A DNA stretch of 64,000 nucleotides, taken from assembly GCA_963793415.1 (NCBI GenBank), contig CAWCAC010000002.1, positions 3,038,001 to 3,102,000 of the forward strand, written 5' to 3'. The translations under genes and the position numbers were made by a program. Below are positions 35,810 through 45,726 of this stretch, one piece after another; within the stretch, counting starts at the first letter, position 1, and each line of letters opens with the position of its first letter. This stretch comes from CAXMST01 sp963793415 (GTDB lineage: Bacteria; Actinomycetota; Thermoleophilia; Solirubrobacterales; 70-9). The notes under the pieces are model-generated. The model made no database searches and was not told where the DNA came from. It saw only the letters and a list, made by a program, of their open reading frames with translations.

Positions 35810-37539
35810 AGCACCGGCTCCAGCGATCGGGGCGCCTCGCCCGCGCCGGCGGCGAAGCCGGGGCCGGGATGGAGCCGGCCACCGTCGAGCTCGAGCACGC
35901 GGGTCCCCGGGATCGCGGCGCTGACCTGCTCGACGAGGCGCGGGCGATGGGCGATCAGCAGGCCGGTGCGCTTCTTGAGCAGCTCGGCGATCGCCTCGCC
36001 GACCGAGGCGGCGGTCTCCTCGTCGAGGTGGGCGGTGGGCTCGTCGAGGACGACGAACGAAGGGTTGCGGAGGAAGGCCCGGGCCAGCGCGACCCGCTGG
36101 GACTGGCCTGCCGACAAGCGCCGGCCGCCTTCACCGACGCGGGCGTCGAGACCCCCGGGCAGCTCGCCCACGAGCTCGAGGCCCCCGGCTGCGCGCAGCG
36201 CGGCGAGCACGTGCGTCTCCGGCGCCGACGGATCGTGCAGGGCGACGTTCTCGGCCAGCGTCCCGGCGAAGATCGTCGGTCGCTGTGGCACCCATGCGAC
36301 CCGCTCGCGCCAGTCGGCGGGATCGGTGTCGGCGAGCGCGACGTCGCCGCAGCGGAGCTCGCCCTCGCGGGTCTCGGTGAGCCGCAGCAGCAGCGAGGCC
36401 AGCGTCGACTTGCCGGAGCCGCTCGGGCCGGTGATCGCGACGACGGTTCCGGGCTCGATCCGCAGGTCTAGGCCGTCGAGCACGGGCTCAGGCCGGCCCG
36501 GGTAGCGGAAGCTGACGTCCTCGAGCACCAGCGGCTCGCGGCGCGGGTCGGGGGCCGGCTTCGGCGCCGCCGGTACCGACACCGTCGGCTCGGCGTCGAG
36601 CACCTCGAAGATCGTCTCCGCCGCGCTGAGACCGTCGTTGGCCGCGTGGTACTGGGCGCCGACCTGACGCAGCGGCATATAGATCTCGGGGGCGAGCAGC
36701 AACACCGTCAGCCCGGCCTCGAAGCCGAGGCTCCCACTCGCGAGCTGGACACCGACCGTCGCGGCAACGACCGCCGTCCCGATCATCGCCAGCAGCTCGA
36801 GCACGAGCGCCGAGAGGAAGGCGACGCGGAGGGTCGCCATCGTCTCGACCCGGTAGCCGTCGGAGGCGGCGCCGATCGCCCGCTCCTGATCGCGGGCACG
36901 GCCGAGGGCGCGCAGCGTCTCGAGCCCGCGCACGAGGTCGAGGAAGCGGGCGCTGAGTCCGGCGAGCGTCTGCCAGCGCTTGTCGATGCTGCGCTGGCTG
37001 AGCTTGCCGACCAGGACCATGAAGACCGGGATCAGCGGGAAGGTGATGCCGAGGATCAGCGCCGCCTCCCAGTCCCGCGGCAGGATCCAGAGCAGGATCA
37101 CCGGTGGTGCGAGCGCGGCGAGCACCGCGTACGGGAGGTACTTGGCGTAGTAGGCCTCGAGCGCTTCGACGCCCTGGACGCCGGCGGCGGCGAGGGCGCC
37201 GCCGCGGCGCTCGGGGTCGAAGGGGCGGCGCAGCAGCAGCTGCTCGGCGAGCCGGCCCCGCAGCGACTCCATCACGTTCGCGGCGCCGACCCGGCCGGTC
37301 CACTCGAACCCGAACCCGACGAGCCCGCGCCCGATCGAGACCGCTGCCAGGGCAACCAGCGCGCCGGTCAGCGCCGAGGGCGCCTCGCCGTCGATGAAGG
37401 CTCCGGCGATCACCGAGGCAAGCAGCGTCGCCTGGGCGACGATCAGAGCGGTGCCCGCGAGCCCGATCAGGACCGTGAGCACCACCTGCCGCCGGGCCGC
37501 GGTCCCCGAGCGCGTCAGCCTTCCCTGCAGGCCGCGCAC
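35806..37539 (-). CDS. cydD: ABC exporter subunit CydD (cytochrome bd assembly)
   Basis: 577 residues. Membrane domain with LLASVIAGAFIDGE and the RRPFDPERRGGALAAAGVQGVEALEAYYAKYLP region typical of CydD, then an ATPase: Walker A TGPSGSGKST, Q-loop WVPQRPTIFAGTLAENV, signature LSAGQSQRVALARAFL, Walker B FVVLDEPTAHLDEET. Partner of CydC. The start is GTG at 37537-37539, 4 nt after the cydB stop. Having both CydC and CydD as separate genes contrasts with actinobacteria such as Streptomyces, which often fuse them. Confidence 0.95.
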   Translation of the reverse strand: MRGLQGRLTRSGTAARRQVVLTVLIGLAGTALIVAQATLLASVIAGAFIDGEAPSALTGALVALAAVSIGRGLVGFGFEWTGRVGAANVMESLRGRLAEQLLLRRPFDPERRGGALAAAGVQGVEALEAYYAKYLPYAVLAALAPPVILLWILPRDWEAALILGITFPLIPVFMVLVGKLSQRSIDKRWQTLAGLSARFLDLVRGLETLRALGRARDQERAIGAASDGYRVETMATLRVAFLSALVLELLAMIGTAVVAATVGVQLASGSLGFEAGLTVLLLAPEIYMPLRQVGAQYHAANDGLSAAETIFEVLDAEPTVSVPAAPKPAPDPRREPLVLEDVSFRYPGRPEPVLDGLDLRIEPGTVVAITGPSGSGKSTLASLLLRLTETREGELRCGDVALADTDPADWRERVAWVPQRPTIFAGTLAENVALHDPSAPETHVLAALRAAGGLELVGELPGGLDARVGEGGRRLSAGQSQRVALARAFLRNPSFVVLDEPTAHLDEETAASVGEAIAELLKKRTGLLIAHRPRLVEQVSAAIPGTRVLELDGGRLHPGPGFAAGAGEAPRSLEPVL

Positions 37540-37543
37540 GACG

Positions 37544-38662
<1,119 letters not shown>

Positions 38663-38689
38663 TTCGAACCCCTTTCAGGTCAGTCCGGG

Positions 38690-40078
38690 TCAGTAGGCGA
38701 GCACGAGGTCGGGCTTGCCGCCGTCGTCGGGCTCGGGTGCGTCGGGGGTCCCCTTACGGGCGATCTTGAGGAAGATCCGGCCGGCGAAGACGGCGAGGAC
38801 GCCGTACAGGAGCGTGAAGCCGACCAGCGTGATCCAGACCTCGGCCGAGGAGACCGCGGGCGAGTTCGCGTCGCTCGTCTTCAGCATCCCGAACACCACC
38901 CAGGGCTGGCGGCCCATCTCGGTGAAGATCCAGCCGAAGGTGTTGGCGATGAAGGGCAGGGCGGCGGCGAGCACGGCGACCTGCAGGAACCGCTTCGAGC
39001 TCTCCAGCTTGCCCTTGCGATGCAGGTACCAGCCGAGTGCCGCGATCAGCAGCATCAGCGTGCCGGCGCCGATCATCACGCGCCAGCTCCAGTAGGCGAC
39101 GGCCACGATCGGCGCGTACTCGCCGGGACCGAACTCCTCCTGGTAGCGCTCGTTCAGGCTGTTGATGCCCTCGACCTCGCCGTTGAAGCTGCCGGTGGCG
39201 AGCAGCGAGAGCATGCCCGGGACCTCGATATTGCGGTTCAGGCCCTCCGGGTTGCCCTCGAGGTCGCCGGTCGCGAACAGCGACATGCCGACGCTGTCGC
39301 CGGTCTCGAAGACGGCGTCGGCTGCCGCCATCTTCATCGGCTGCTGGTCGCTCATCAGCATCCCGTTGAAGTGGCCGACGGCCATCGTCAGGATCGAGGC
39401 GATCGTGACAACGGGAAGCGCGTAGGCAATCGTGCGCTTGTGCACCTCGGGCTCGTTGCCCTTGCGCAGGTGCCAGGCGGAGACGGCGATGATGACCATT
39501 CCGGAGGTGATCAGGGCAGCGAAGATCGTGTGCGCGAACGCGTACAGGGCGGTGTTGTTCGTGAGCACGGCCCAGATCGAGGTCAGCTCGGCCTTGCCGT
39601 CAACCATCTCGTAGCCGACCGGATGCTGCATCCACGAGTTCGCGGCGAGGATGAAGTAGGCCGACAGCGCGGTCGAGCCGGCGACGAGCCAGATCGTCGC
39701 CAGGTGGACCTTCTTCGGAAGCCGGCCCCAGCCGAAGATCCAAAGGCCGAGGAAGGTCGACTCGACGAAGAAGGCGGCGAGGCCCTCCATCGCGAGCGGG
39801 GCGCCGAAGATGTCGCCGACGAAGCGCGAGTAGTCGGACCAGTTCATGCCGAACTGGAACTCCTGGACGATCCCGGTGACGACGCCCATCGCGAACGAGA
39901 CGAGCATCAGCTTGCCCCAGAAGCGGGTCGCGCGCAGCCAGCGCTCGTCGCCGGTCTTGTACCAGCGGGTCTGGAAGTAGGCGACGGCGATCGCGAGGCC
40001 GATCGTCAGCGGCACGAAGAGGAAGTGGTAGATGGTTGTGATGCCGAATTGCCAGCGGGCGAGCTCGAGGGAAGTCAT
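38690..40078 (-). CDS. cydA: Cytochrome bd quinol oxidase subunit I
   Basis: 462 residues with about nine membrane helices. The axial haem ligands appear in the expected places: His in WQFGITTIYHFLFVP near residue 18 and His in YAFAHTIFAAL near 182, with GRQPWVV, the conserved quinol-oxidase motif, near residue 388. The quinol-binding Q-loop (after NGMLMSDQQPMKM) is of the short kind. First gene of cydABDC; ATG 40076-40078. The 132-nt divergent gap to a NarL-type regulator contains a CCCCT-A-AGGGG palindrome, pointing to control of this operon by that two-component system. Confidence 0.97.
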   Translation of the reverse strand: MTSLELARWQFGITTIYHFLFVPLTIGLAIAVAYFQTRWYKTGDERWLRATRFWGKLMLVSFAMGVVTGIVQEFQFGMNWSDYSRFVGDIFGAPLAMEGLAAFFVESTFLGLWIFGWGRLPKKVHLATIWLVAGSTALSAYFILAANSWMQHPVGYEMVDGKAELTSIWAVLTNNTALYAFAHTIFAALITSGMVIIAVSAWHLRKGNEPEVHKRTIAYALPVVTIASILTMAVGHFNGMLMSDQQPMKMAAADAVFETGDSVGMSLFATGDLEGNPEGLNRNIEVPGMLSLLATGSFNGEVEGINSLNERYQEEFGPGEYAPIVAVAYWSWRVMIGAGTLMLLIAALGWYLHRKGKLESSKRFLQVAVLAAALPFIANTFGWIFTEMGRQPWVVFGMLKTSDANSPAVSSAEVWITLVGFTLLYGVLAVFAGRIFLKIARKGTPDAPEPDDGGKPDLVLAY

Positions 40079-40146
40079 GCGAGCAGGCTGACCCAGAGCC
40101 GGCCTTCGGCGGACGTGGCGCTGCGCGATTCTCGATCAGTAGTTAT

Positions 40147-40157
40147 CCCCTAAGGGG
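40147..40157. promoter_or_regulatory. Palindrome between cydA and the NarL-type regulator
   Basis: CCCCT-A-AGGGG, flanked by TTAT on the left and CCGCGG on the right, lies 69 nt before cydA and 54 nt before the divergent regulator. NarL/DosR-family regulators bind short GC-rich inverted repeats of this size, so it is a candidate site for the adjacent regulator. Only one copy is seen. Confidence 0.45.
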
Positions 40158-40210
40158 CCGCGGCACTCCCCGTGCGGACTGCTGCGGGGGCCTAGCTAAT
40201 GTGACGCGGA

Positions 40211-40888
40211 ATGGCTGAAGCAGCGGAAAAGACCAGCGTCCTGATCGCCGACGACCATGCCGTCGTGCGCAGCGGTCTGCGGATGATCCTCGAGTCCGAG
40301 GCCGGCATGGAGATCGTCGCCGAGGCCGACAGCGTCGACGGCGCGATCCGCAAGCTCAAGGCCTACAAACCGGCCGTGCTCGTCCTCGACATCAACATGG
40401 GTGGACTCTCGAGCCTCGATTCGATGAACGAGATGCGCGAGGCCTCTCCGGAGACCCGGATCGTCGTGCTGACGATGCAGACCGAGACGGCATACGCGCG
40501 CGACGCCCTGCGTGGCGGTGCCAGCGGCTACCTACTCAAGGATGCAGCCGACACCGACCTCGTCGAGGCCGTGACCGCCGCCGCCCGCGGCGAGCGCTAC
40601 GTCCAGCCTTCGATTGGAGCCCGGCTCGCGGCCGAGCAACCGCCCGAGTGGCCCCCCGACGGCCTCAGCGACCGCGAGGCCGAGGTCCTGCGCCTGATCG
40701 CGCTCGGCCTGACCAACCGCGAGATCGGCGAGGAGCTCTACCTGAGCATCCGCACGGTCGAATCGCACCGGGCGCACATCCAGCAGAAGCTCCGGCTGCA
40801 GACCCGCAAGGATCTCGTCGCCTACGCGCTCGAGCACGACATGGTCAACTCCGCGCCTCCCCCGGTCCGCGCCCGCGCGGGCAGCTGA
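40211..40888 (+). CDS. NarL/FixJ-family response regulator (DevR/DosR-like partner)
   Basis: 225 residues. Receiver domain with the acidic pair in IADDHAVVRSGLRMIL, phospho-acceptor Asp in VLVLDINMGG, Thr in VVLTMQTE and Lys in GYLLKDA, all intact. C-terminal LuxR-type HTH: LSDREAEVLRLIALGLTNREIGEELYLSIRTVESHRAHIQQKL. TAATGT at 40197-40202 lies 8 nt before the ATG, compatible with a leaderless mRNA. It converges with the sensor kinase (12 nt apart) instead of forming an operon with it, and diverges from cydABDC, a likely target. Confidence 0.93.
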   Translation: MAEAAEKTSVLIADDHAVVRSGLRMILESEAGMEIVAEADSVDGAIRKLKAYKPAVLVLDINMGGLSSLDSMNEMREASPETRIVVLTMQTETAYARDALRGGASGYLLKDAADTDLVEAVTAAARGERYVQPSIGARLAAEQPPEWPPDGLSDREAEVLRLIALGLTNREIGEELYLSIRTVESHRAHIQQKLRLQTRKDLVAYALEHDMVNSAPPPVRARAGS

Positions 40889-40900
40889 ACCGAGCCGAGT

Positions 40901-42088
40901 TCAGTCCGGAACGACCGGCTCCGGTTCCGGCACGGGCCCGAGCGGCAGCGTCAGCGTCACCACCGCGCCCTCCCCCGGCGTCGAGTCGATCTCGAGATGC
41001 CCCTCAGCGAGCTCCGCGCGCTCACGCATGCCGACGATCCCGAAGCCGAGCTCGGCTCGCGCCGGCACGAAGCCGGCCCCGTCGTCGCTGATCCGCGTGA
41101 CGAAGTCGCTCTTGTCCCGGGACAGCGAAACGGCGATGCGCGCCGCGCCGCCGTGGCGGATCGCGTTCGTGATCGCCTCCTGGACGACTCTGTAGACGGC
41201 GATCTCCTGGGCCGGCGCCAAGCGGATGTCGGGGCCGGCCGGAACCTCGACGGGGATCTGCACGCCCTGGCCGCGGGACTCGATCCTGCTCGCCAGCGCC
41301 CCAAGGGCCGGGACGATCCCGAGCTCCTGCAGCGAGTCGGGGCGCAGGTCGGTGATCAGATCGCGCAGCGAGGCGATCTCGTGGTCGATCTGCTCGATCG
41401 AGCGATCGATGGCGGACTCGAGCTTGTCGCTGTCCCGACGGCCCGTTGCGAGCATCAGCCGCACGGCGGCGAGGCCCTGCAGCGTCGCGTCATGCAGCTC
41501 GCGGGCCCACTGGCGCCGCTCCTGCTCGGCGGCGTCCATCGCCAGTCGCAGGCGCTCGGTCGCTACCGACCGCGCGTTGCCGATCGCAATCGCGGCCCAT
41601 TCGGCGAGCGAGATCACGGCGCGCTCGTCCTCCTCGGTGAAGTCGGCGCCGTTCTCCTTCTCGGTCAGGTACAGGTTCCCCCACTGCCGCTCGAGGATCC
41701 GGATCGGAACGCCGAGGAAGGTGCTCATCGGCGGGTGGTTCGGCGGGAAGCCGTAGGAGTCCGCGTGCTCGGAGACGTCGTGCAGACGGACCGGACGGGG
41801 CTCGCTGATCAGCAGCCCGAGGATGCCGCGACCACTGGGCAGATCGCCGATCCGCTCGCGGGTCTGCTCGTCGATGCCGAGGTGGATGAAGCGCTCGAGG
41901 CCGCTGCGCTCGCGGTCCAGCACCCCGAGGGCGGCGTAGCGGGCGCCGGTAATCTGAACCGCCGCTTCGAGCACGCGGCGCAGCACATGCTCGAGTTCGA
42001 GGTCCGATACCAGGCCTCGCCCTACGTCGAAGAGTTCGCGCAGCGTCTCCTCGTCGAGGCGGCGACTCCCTGCCGTCGTTGGTGACAT
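40901..42088 (-). CDS. GAF-domain sensor histidine kinase, DosS/DevS-like
   Basis: 395 residues from ATG 42086-42088; TACATT sits 8 nt upstream. A single GAF domain (about 30-185: ARYAALGVLDRERSGLERFIHLGIDEQTRERIGDLPSGRGILGLL and GFPPNHPPMSTFLGVPI, then GNLYLTEKENGADFTEEDE) is very like the GAF domains of mycobacterial DosS/DosT, the haem-based O2/NO sensors; the His in NHPPM sits in the region that supplies the haem ligand there, so haem binding is possible but unproven. HisKA_3 phospho-acceptor: ERRQWARELHDATLQGL; HATPase: VVQEAITNAIRHGG and DDGAGF, GFGIVGMRERA. Known DosS has two GAF domains; this has one. Confidence 0.92.
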   Translation of the reverse strand: MSPTTAGSRRLDEETLRELFDVGRGLVSDLELEHVLRRVLEAAVQITGARYAALGVLDRERSGLERFIHLGIDEQTRERIGDLPSGRGILGLLISEPRPVRLHDVSEHADSYGFPPNHPPMSTFLGVPIRILERQWGNLYLTEKENGADFTEEDERAVISLAEWAAIAIGNARSVATERLRLAMDAAEQERRQWARELHDATLQGLAAVRLMLATGRRDSDKLESAIDRSIEQIDHEIASLRDLITDLRPDSLQELGIVPALGALASRIESRGQGVQIPVEVPAGPDIRLAPAQEIAVYRVVQEAITNAIRHGGAARIAVSLSRDKSDFVTRISDDGAGFVPARAELGFGIVGMRERAELAEGHLEIDSTPGEGAVVTLTLPLGPVPEPEPVVPD

Positions 42089-42228
42089 CGGCACAGAATG
42101 TACGGGATCGCACCACGCCTCCGGCGGCCGGATCGTGAATCGGGCGGCCGCAGAACCGTATTTCTCCGGACCGCGGCTACGGCCCGGGACGGACGAAGAC
42201 ATCGAGCGTCACGCCTAGATTCGAGCGT

Positions 42229-42669
42229 GTGGAACTGGGAAACGGACCGATGAACGTTGGGATCGCCGATCCGCACCCGGCCGTCAGCGCGGCGCTCGTC
42301 GACATGATCGAGTCGCGGCGGGGCTTCGAGGTCGCCGGCTGCGTCTCGACCGGCCCGGCTGCGCTCGAGTTGCTCGCCGGCCGCCCCCTGGGGCTGCTGC
42401 TGCTCGACCAGAACCTGGCGAGCATGTGGCCGCACGGACCGCTCCCCGGCCGCACCCTGCTCTCGCACATCCGCGCCGGCTACCCGAGTCTCTCGATCGT
42501 CGTTCTGGCGATGCGTGACGACCCGCTGATCAAGGCGCGGGCGCTGGCCGCCGGCGCCTCCGCCTTCCTTCCGAAGGAGCGGATCGGCGACCTGCTCGGC
42601 CACACGCTCGCCGCCAAGGCGCACGAGCACGAAGAGCGCGGACAGCGCGCCGGCTGCAATGGCCGCTGA
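42229..42669 (+). CDS. Stand-alone degenerate receiver-domain protein
   Basis: 146 residues from GTG 42229, which follows TAGATT by 7 nt (ATG 42250 is the alternative). The fold pattern of a receiver is clear (MNVGIADPHPAVSAALVDMIE, LGLLLLDQNLAS, LSIVVLAMRDDP, GASAFLPKERI) but there is no output domain. The acidic pair is reduced to D-P and the conserved Thr/Ser after beta-4 is Ala (VLAM), while the acceptor Asp and the Lys remain. It may act as a phosphate sink or an allosteric pseudo-receiver for the neighbouring kinase. It overlaps the flavoprotein gene by 11 nt, so the two are co-expressed. Confidence 0.82.
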   Translation: MELGNGPMNVGIADPHPAVSAALVDMIESRRGFEVAGCVSTGPAALELLAGRPLGLLLLDQNLASMWPHGPLPGRTLLSHIRAGYPSLSIVVLAMRDDPLIKARALAAGASAFLPKERIGDLLGHTLAAKAHEHEERGQRAGCNGR

Positions 42670-44020
42670 GGACTTTCGCGTAGTCGTAGTCGGCGGTGGC
42701 GTCGGCGGGCTCGAGGCGATCCTCGCGTTGCGCGAGGCCGACCCCAACGTGAACATCGAGCTGCTCTCCGACGACACCGCCTTCCGCCTGGTCGCGCTCT
42801 CGGTCACCGAGCCGTTCGGTGCCGAGGCCGCCCCCGAGCTCCCGATCGACGACTTCTGCGAGGACGTCCACGCCTCTCGTCATCGCGACCGCCTCGCCGA
42901 GATCTGGCCGGCAGAGCAGCGCCTACTGACCGAGCACGGCACCGAGCTCCCCTATGACGCGTTGATCCTCTCGCCCGGAGCGCGACGGCACACGCCTGCC
43001 GCCGAGAGCAAGCAGGTCGCAGCGGGCGCCCCGCAGGCGTTGATCTTCGCCGGGGCCGGACAGGCGAAGGCGCTGCGCGCCGTGATCGAGGAGGCCGCGG
43101 AGAACGGGGGAACGCTGCTGTTCGAGGTCCCCGCGGGCCCGAGCTGGCCGCTACCGCTTTACGAGCTGGCCCTGCAGGCGGCGCAGCGACTGAGCGAAAC
43201 CGCCGCCCGCGTCGCCTTCCAGACGCCCGAACACACTCCCCTTCAGTGCTTCGGCGCCGCCGCCTCCGCGCAGGTCGCGGATCTGCTCGAGATGCACGGG
43301 ATCGAGTTCTCGAGCACGGGCGGTGTCCCGGCCGACGGCGGGCGCGAGGTCGAGCCCACCTACCGGGTCACGATTCCCGAGCTGGACGTGCCCGAGATCC
43401 CCGGGCTGCCGCAGAACGCACACGGATTCATCCCGACCGACAGGGCGATGCGAGTGCCGGGTGCCGAGCGCGTCTGGGCGGTCGGCGACGCGACCTGGTT
43501 CCCAATCAAGCAGGGCGGTCTCGCGGCCGAGCAGGCCGACGTGGCCGCCGCCGGGATCGCCGCCGAGATCGGACATCCCGTCGCCGACGAGCGCCTCGTC
43601 TTCCGGCCGATCCTGCGAGCCGCTCTGATGACGCCCGAAGGCCCGCATTTCCTGCGCTCGGCCGCGCCCGACGCCGACAGCGGCGATCAGGGCACCGACC
43701 AGCACGCCCCGCTCTGGTGGCCGCCGGCGAAGGTCGCCGGACGCCTGCTCGCTCCTTACCTGGCCCGCCGTCACGACCCGACCGACGACGTCGGCGAGCT
43801 GCGCGACCTCGAGCCCGAGTCCCGTCGCGAGTCCGACCACGCCGAGGCGATCGGCATCGCCCTAGTCGGCGCCGACATCGACGCCCGCGACGGCGAGTAC
43901 ACGCGCGCCCTGCACTGGCTCGACGTCGCCGAGGGTCTCAACATCGTGCTGCCGGCCGAGTACCGCGAGAAGCGCAAACGCTGGACCGTGCTCGCAGCGG
44001 CAACCGGCCAGTCGCACTAG
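42659..44020 (+). CDS. NAD(P)/FAD-dependent oxidoreductase, NDH-2/sulfide:quinone reductase type
   Basis: 453 residues. FAD-binding start VVVVGGGVGGLEAILALR, a second dinucleotide-like segment around 140-190, and the late FAD motif RVWAVGDATWFPIKQGGLAAEQADVAAAGIA are in the arrangement of type II NADH dehydrogenases and SQR-like flavoproteins. The catalytic Cys pair of true SQR is not obvious; a single Cys lies in LQCFGAA. The C-terminal 90 residues (from about LAPYLARRHDP) are hydrophilic and not part of the usual family core. It probably passes electrons to quinone, which would feed the adjacent cytochrome bd. Translationally coupled to the degenerate receiver. Confidence 0.82.
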   Translation: MAAEDFRVVVVGGGVGGLEAILALREADPNVNIELLSDDTAFRLVALSVTEPFGAEAAPELPIDDFCEDVHASRHRDRLAEIWPAEQRLLTEHGTELPYDALILSPGARRHTPAAESKQVAAGAPQALIFAGAGQAKALRAVIEEAAENGGTLLFEVPAGPSWPLPLYELALQAAQRLSETAARVAFQTPEHTPLQCFGAAASAQVADLLEMHGIEFSSTGGVPADGGREVEPTYRVTIPELDVPEIPGLPQNAHGFIPTDRAMRVPGAERVWAVGDATWFPIKQGGLAAEQADVAAAGIAAEIGHPVADERLVFRPILRAALMTPEGPHFLRSAAPDADSGDQGTDQHAPLWWPPAKVAGRLLAPYLARRHDPTDDVGELRDLEPESRRESDHAEAIGIALVGADIDARDGEYTRALHWLDVAEGLNIVLPAEYREKRKRWTVLAAATGQSH

Positions 44021-44045
44021 CGGGGCGCGCCGCGCCGGGCAAAGA

Positions 44046-44067
44046 GCCGCCGCAGGCGAGCGGCGGC
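44046..44067. terminator. Bidirectional hairpin between converging genes
   Basis: GCCGCCGC (44046-44053) and GCGGCGGC (44060-44067) make a perfect 8-bp stem with a 6-nt loop in the 58-nt gap between the flavoprotein and the CBS-USP gene. No T-tract; placement between convergent stops supports a terminator. Confidence 0.5.
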
Positions 44068-44078
44068 GTGGAACCGGC

Positions 44079-45455
44079 CTAGTGACTGCGCCGTGTCGCG
44101 ACCAGCAGCGGACACGGCGCCCTGCCGGCGAGGCGGGAGGACGTGCTGCCGAGCAGGACGCGGGCGAACGGGCCGTAGCCGCGCGAGCCGACCACGAGCA
44201 AGTCCGCGTCGTGGCCGCAGCAATCGCTCAGCCGGTCAGCCACGCGCCCGCGCTCGATCTCGACGGCGACGGCGAGATCCTCGGCGTGAGCTGCGATCGC
44301 CTCGGACATGCGCGTCTCGAGCTCTTCCTTGCGGCGATCGACGACCGGCCTGCCGGAGAGGGCGTCGAAGGCCTCGGCGATGATCTCGCCCTCGCCGATC
44401 GTGGTCTCGAGCACACCGATGACGCGTACCGAAGCGCCGTGACGGCGCGCGATCGAGGCAGCGAGCTCGAGCGCATGGTCCGCCTCCCCGCCGCCGTCGA
44501 AGCCGACGGCGACGGTCGCGATCCGATCGGGGGCGGCGTCCGAGTAACCGCGCGGGGCGATCGCGACGGGCGCCGCCGAGCCATGAGCGAGCTTCTCGCC
44601 GGTGCTGCCGATCAGCACCGCGCCGAGCCGGCCGCGGCGACTCGAGCCGACGACGATGCAGTCGGGCTGCTCCGCCTCGCCGATCGCAGTCAGAGCAGCA
44701 GGCGCCGAGTCGCCGATCAGGACCTCGCCGTAGCTCTTGGCAGCGTGCAGAGGAGCCAGCGCCCGCCGCTCGAGCACAGCGGTCGCCTTCGCCTCGAGGT
44801 CGCTCTTGATCTGCTCCCAGTTGCCGGGACCGGGATCGGGCTCGATCGGAGGCTCGCCCACCCGCCTCGGCGGGTACGGGATCGCAATCACGGCATGCAC
44901 TTCGCCGTCGACGCCGGCGAGCAGGCCGGCGAGCGCCGCGGCGTCGTCGCCGCCGGGGCCGCCGTCGTGCCCGAGCACGATTCGGCCCGGCAGCGGCAGG
45001 GGTCGGCCCGACCGCACGAGCGCCCTGGCGACGTCGAGGCTGGAGAGCACTCCGACCGGGGCGCCGGTCGCAGGATCGACGACGAACAGGTGGCTGACCT
45101 CGTGCTCGCGCATCGCAGCCGCCGCCTCGCGGACGGTCGCGTCGGCGTCGATCACGGCCGGCTCGGTGGCGGCAACGGCGCCGACCTCCTCGGCGCCCGG
45201 GTCGCGGCCGAGGGCGACGGCCTCGAGCAGATCCTGGTCGCTGAACACGGCGAAGGGTGTGGAGCCGGCGGCGTCGGAGGGGCGCACGACGAGGGCGTGG
45301 ACGCCGTTGGCGCTGAGGTTCGCCGCCGCGTCGAGCAGCGTCTGCTCGGGCGCGCAGCCGACCACGGGCCTGCTGGCGAGGTCGCCGACCGGGGCGGCAA
45401 GTGGATCGGTCCGGCCGGAACGGGGCCGTGCCGAAGATCTCGAGATCTCGCTCAT
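44079..45455 (-). CDS. CBS-domain plus tandem universal stress protein
   Basis: 458 residues. N-terminal CBS pair (about 20-150: TLLDAAANLSANGVHALVV, AVFSDQDLLEAV, TVREAAAAMREHEVSHLFVV, GVLSSLDVARAL) followed by two USP domains (about 158-310 and 320-455). Both USP domains have the ATP-binding G-x2-G-x9-G-S/T signature: VGSSRRGRLGAVLIGST and VGSRGYGPFARVLLGST. Tandem USPs such as mycobacterial Rv2623 are ATP-binding and DosR-induced; CBS domains also sense adenosine nucleotides, so this is likely an energy-state sensor. TAGCGT lies 6 nt before the ATG. Its position beside a DosS-like kinase and cyd genes supports a low-oxygen or energy-stress role. Confidence 0.92.
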   Translation of the reverse strand: MSEISRSSARPRSGRTDPLAAPVGDLASRPVVGCAPEQTLLDAAANLSANGVHALVVRPSDAAGSTPFAVFSDQDLLEAVALGRDPGAEEVGAVAATEPAVIDADATVREAAAAMREHEVSHLFVVDPATGAPVGVLSSLDVARALVRSGRPLPLPGRIVLGHDGGPGGDDAAALAGLLAGVDGEVHAVIAIPYPPRRVGEPPIEPDPGPGNWEQIKSDLEAKATAVLERRALAPLHAAKSYGEVLIGDSAPAALTAIGEAEQPDCIVVGSSRRGRLGAVLIGSTGEKLAHGSAAPVAIAPRGYSDAAPDRIATVAVGFDGGGEADHALELAASIARRHGASVRVIGVLETTIGEGEIIAEAFDALSGRPVVDRRKEELETRMSEAIAAHAEDLAVAVEIERGRVADRLSDCCGHDADLLVVGSRGYGPFARVLLGSTSSRLAGRAPCPLLVATRRSH

Positions 45456-45586
45456 GCCCGCACGCTATGCGCGGAACAGCGGGCCTGCAATCGGGCGGCG
45501 CCCGGACAGGATCGCGGAAGACTACGGATAGTCCACGCGGCGATCGCCGGCCGGCGCGGGTCGGTCCGCCGGCGGCTGTCTGCATA

Positions 45587-45660
45587 TCGGGGCGCCCGGA
45601 TTCGAACCGGGGACCTCACCGACCCGAACGGTGCGCGCTACCAGGCTGCGCCACGCCCCG
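45587..45660 (-). tRNA. tRNA-Pro (CGG anticodon)
   Basis: The minus strand folds as a complete cloverleaf. Acceptor arms are CGGGGCG and CGCCCCG; D arm GCGC-AGCCTGGTA-GCGC; anticodon stem CACCG/CGGTG with loop TTCGGGT, so the anticodon is CGG, reading CCG; T arm CCCGG-TTCGAAT-CCGGG. The discriminator is A, and the CCA end is not encoded. Confidence 0.97.
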
Positions 45661-45726
45661 AGACGCGCGCAGTATGGCAGGACTCGGGGCTCGTCCGGGC
45701 GCCGCCGCGGTCGCCTCGGGACCGGC

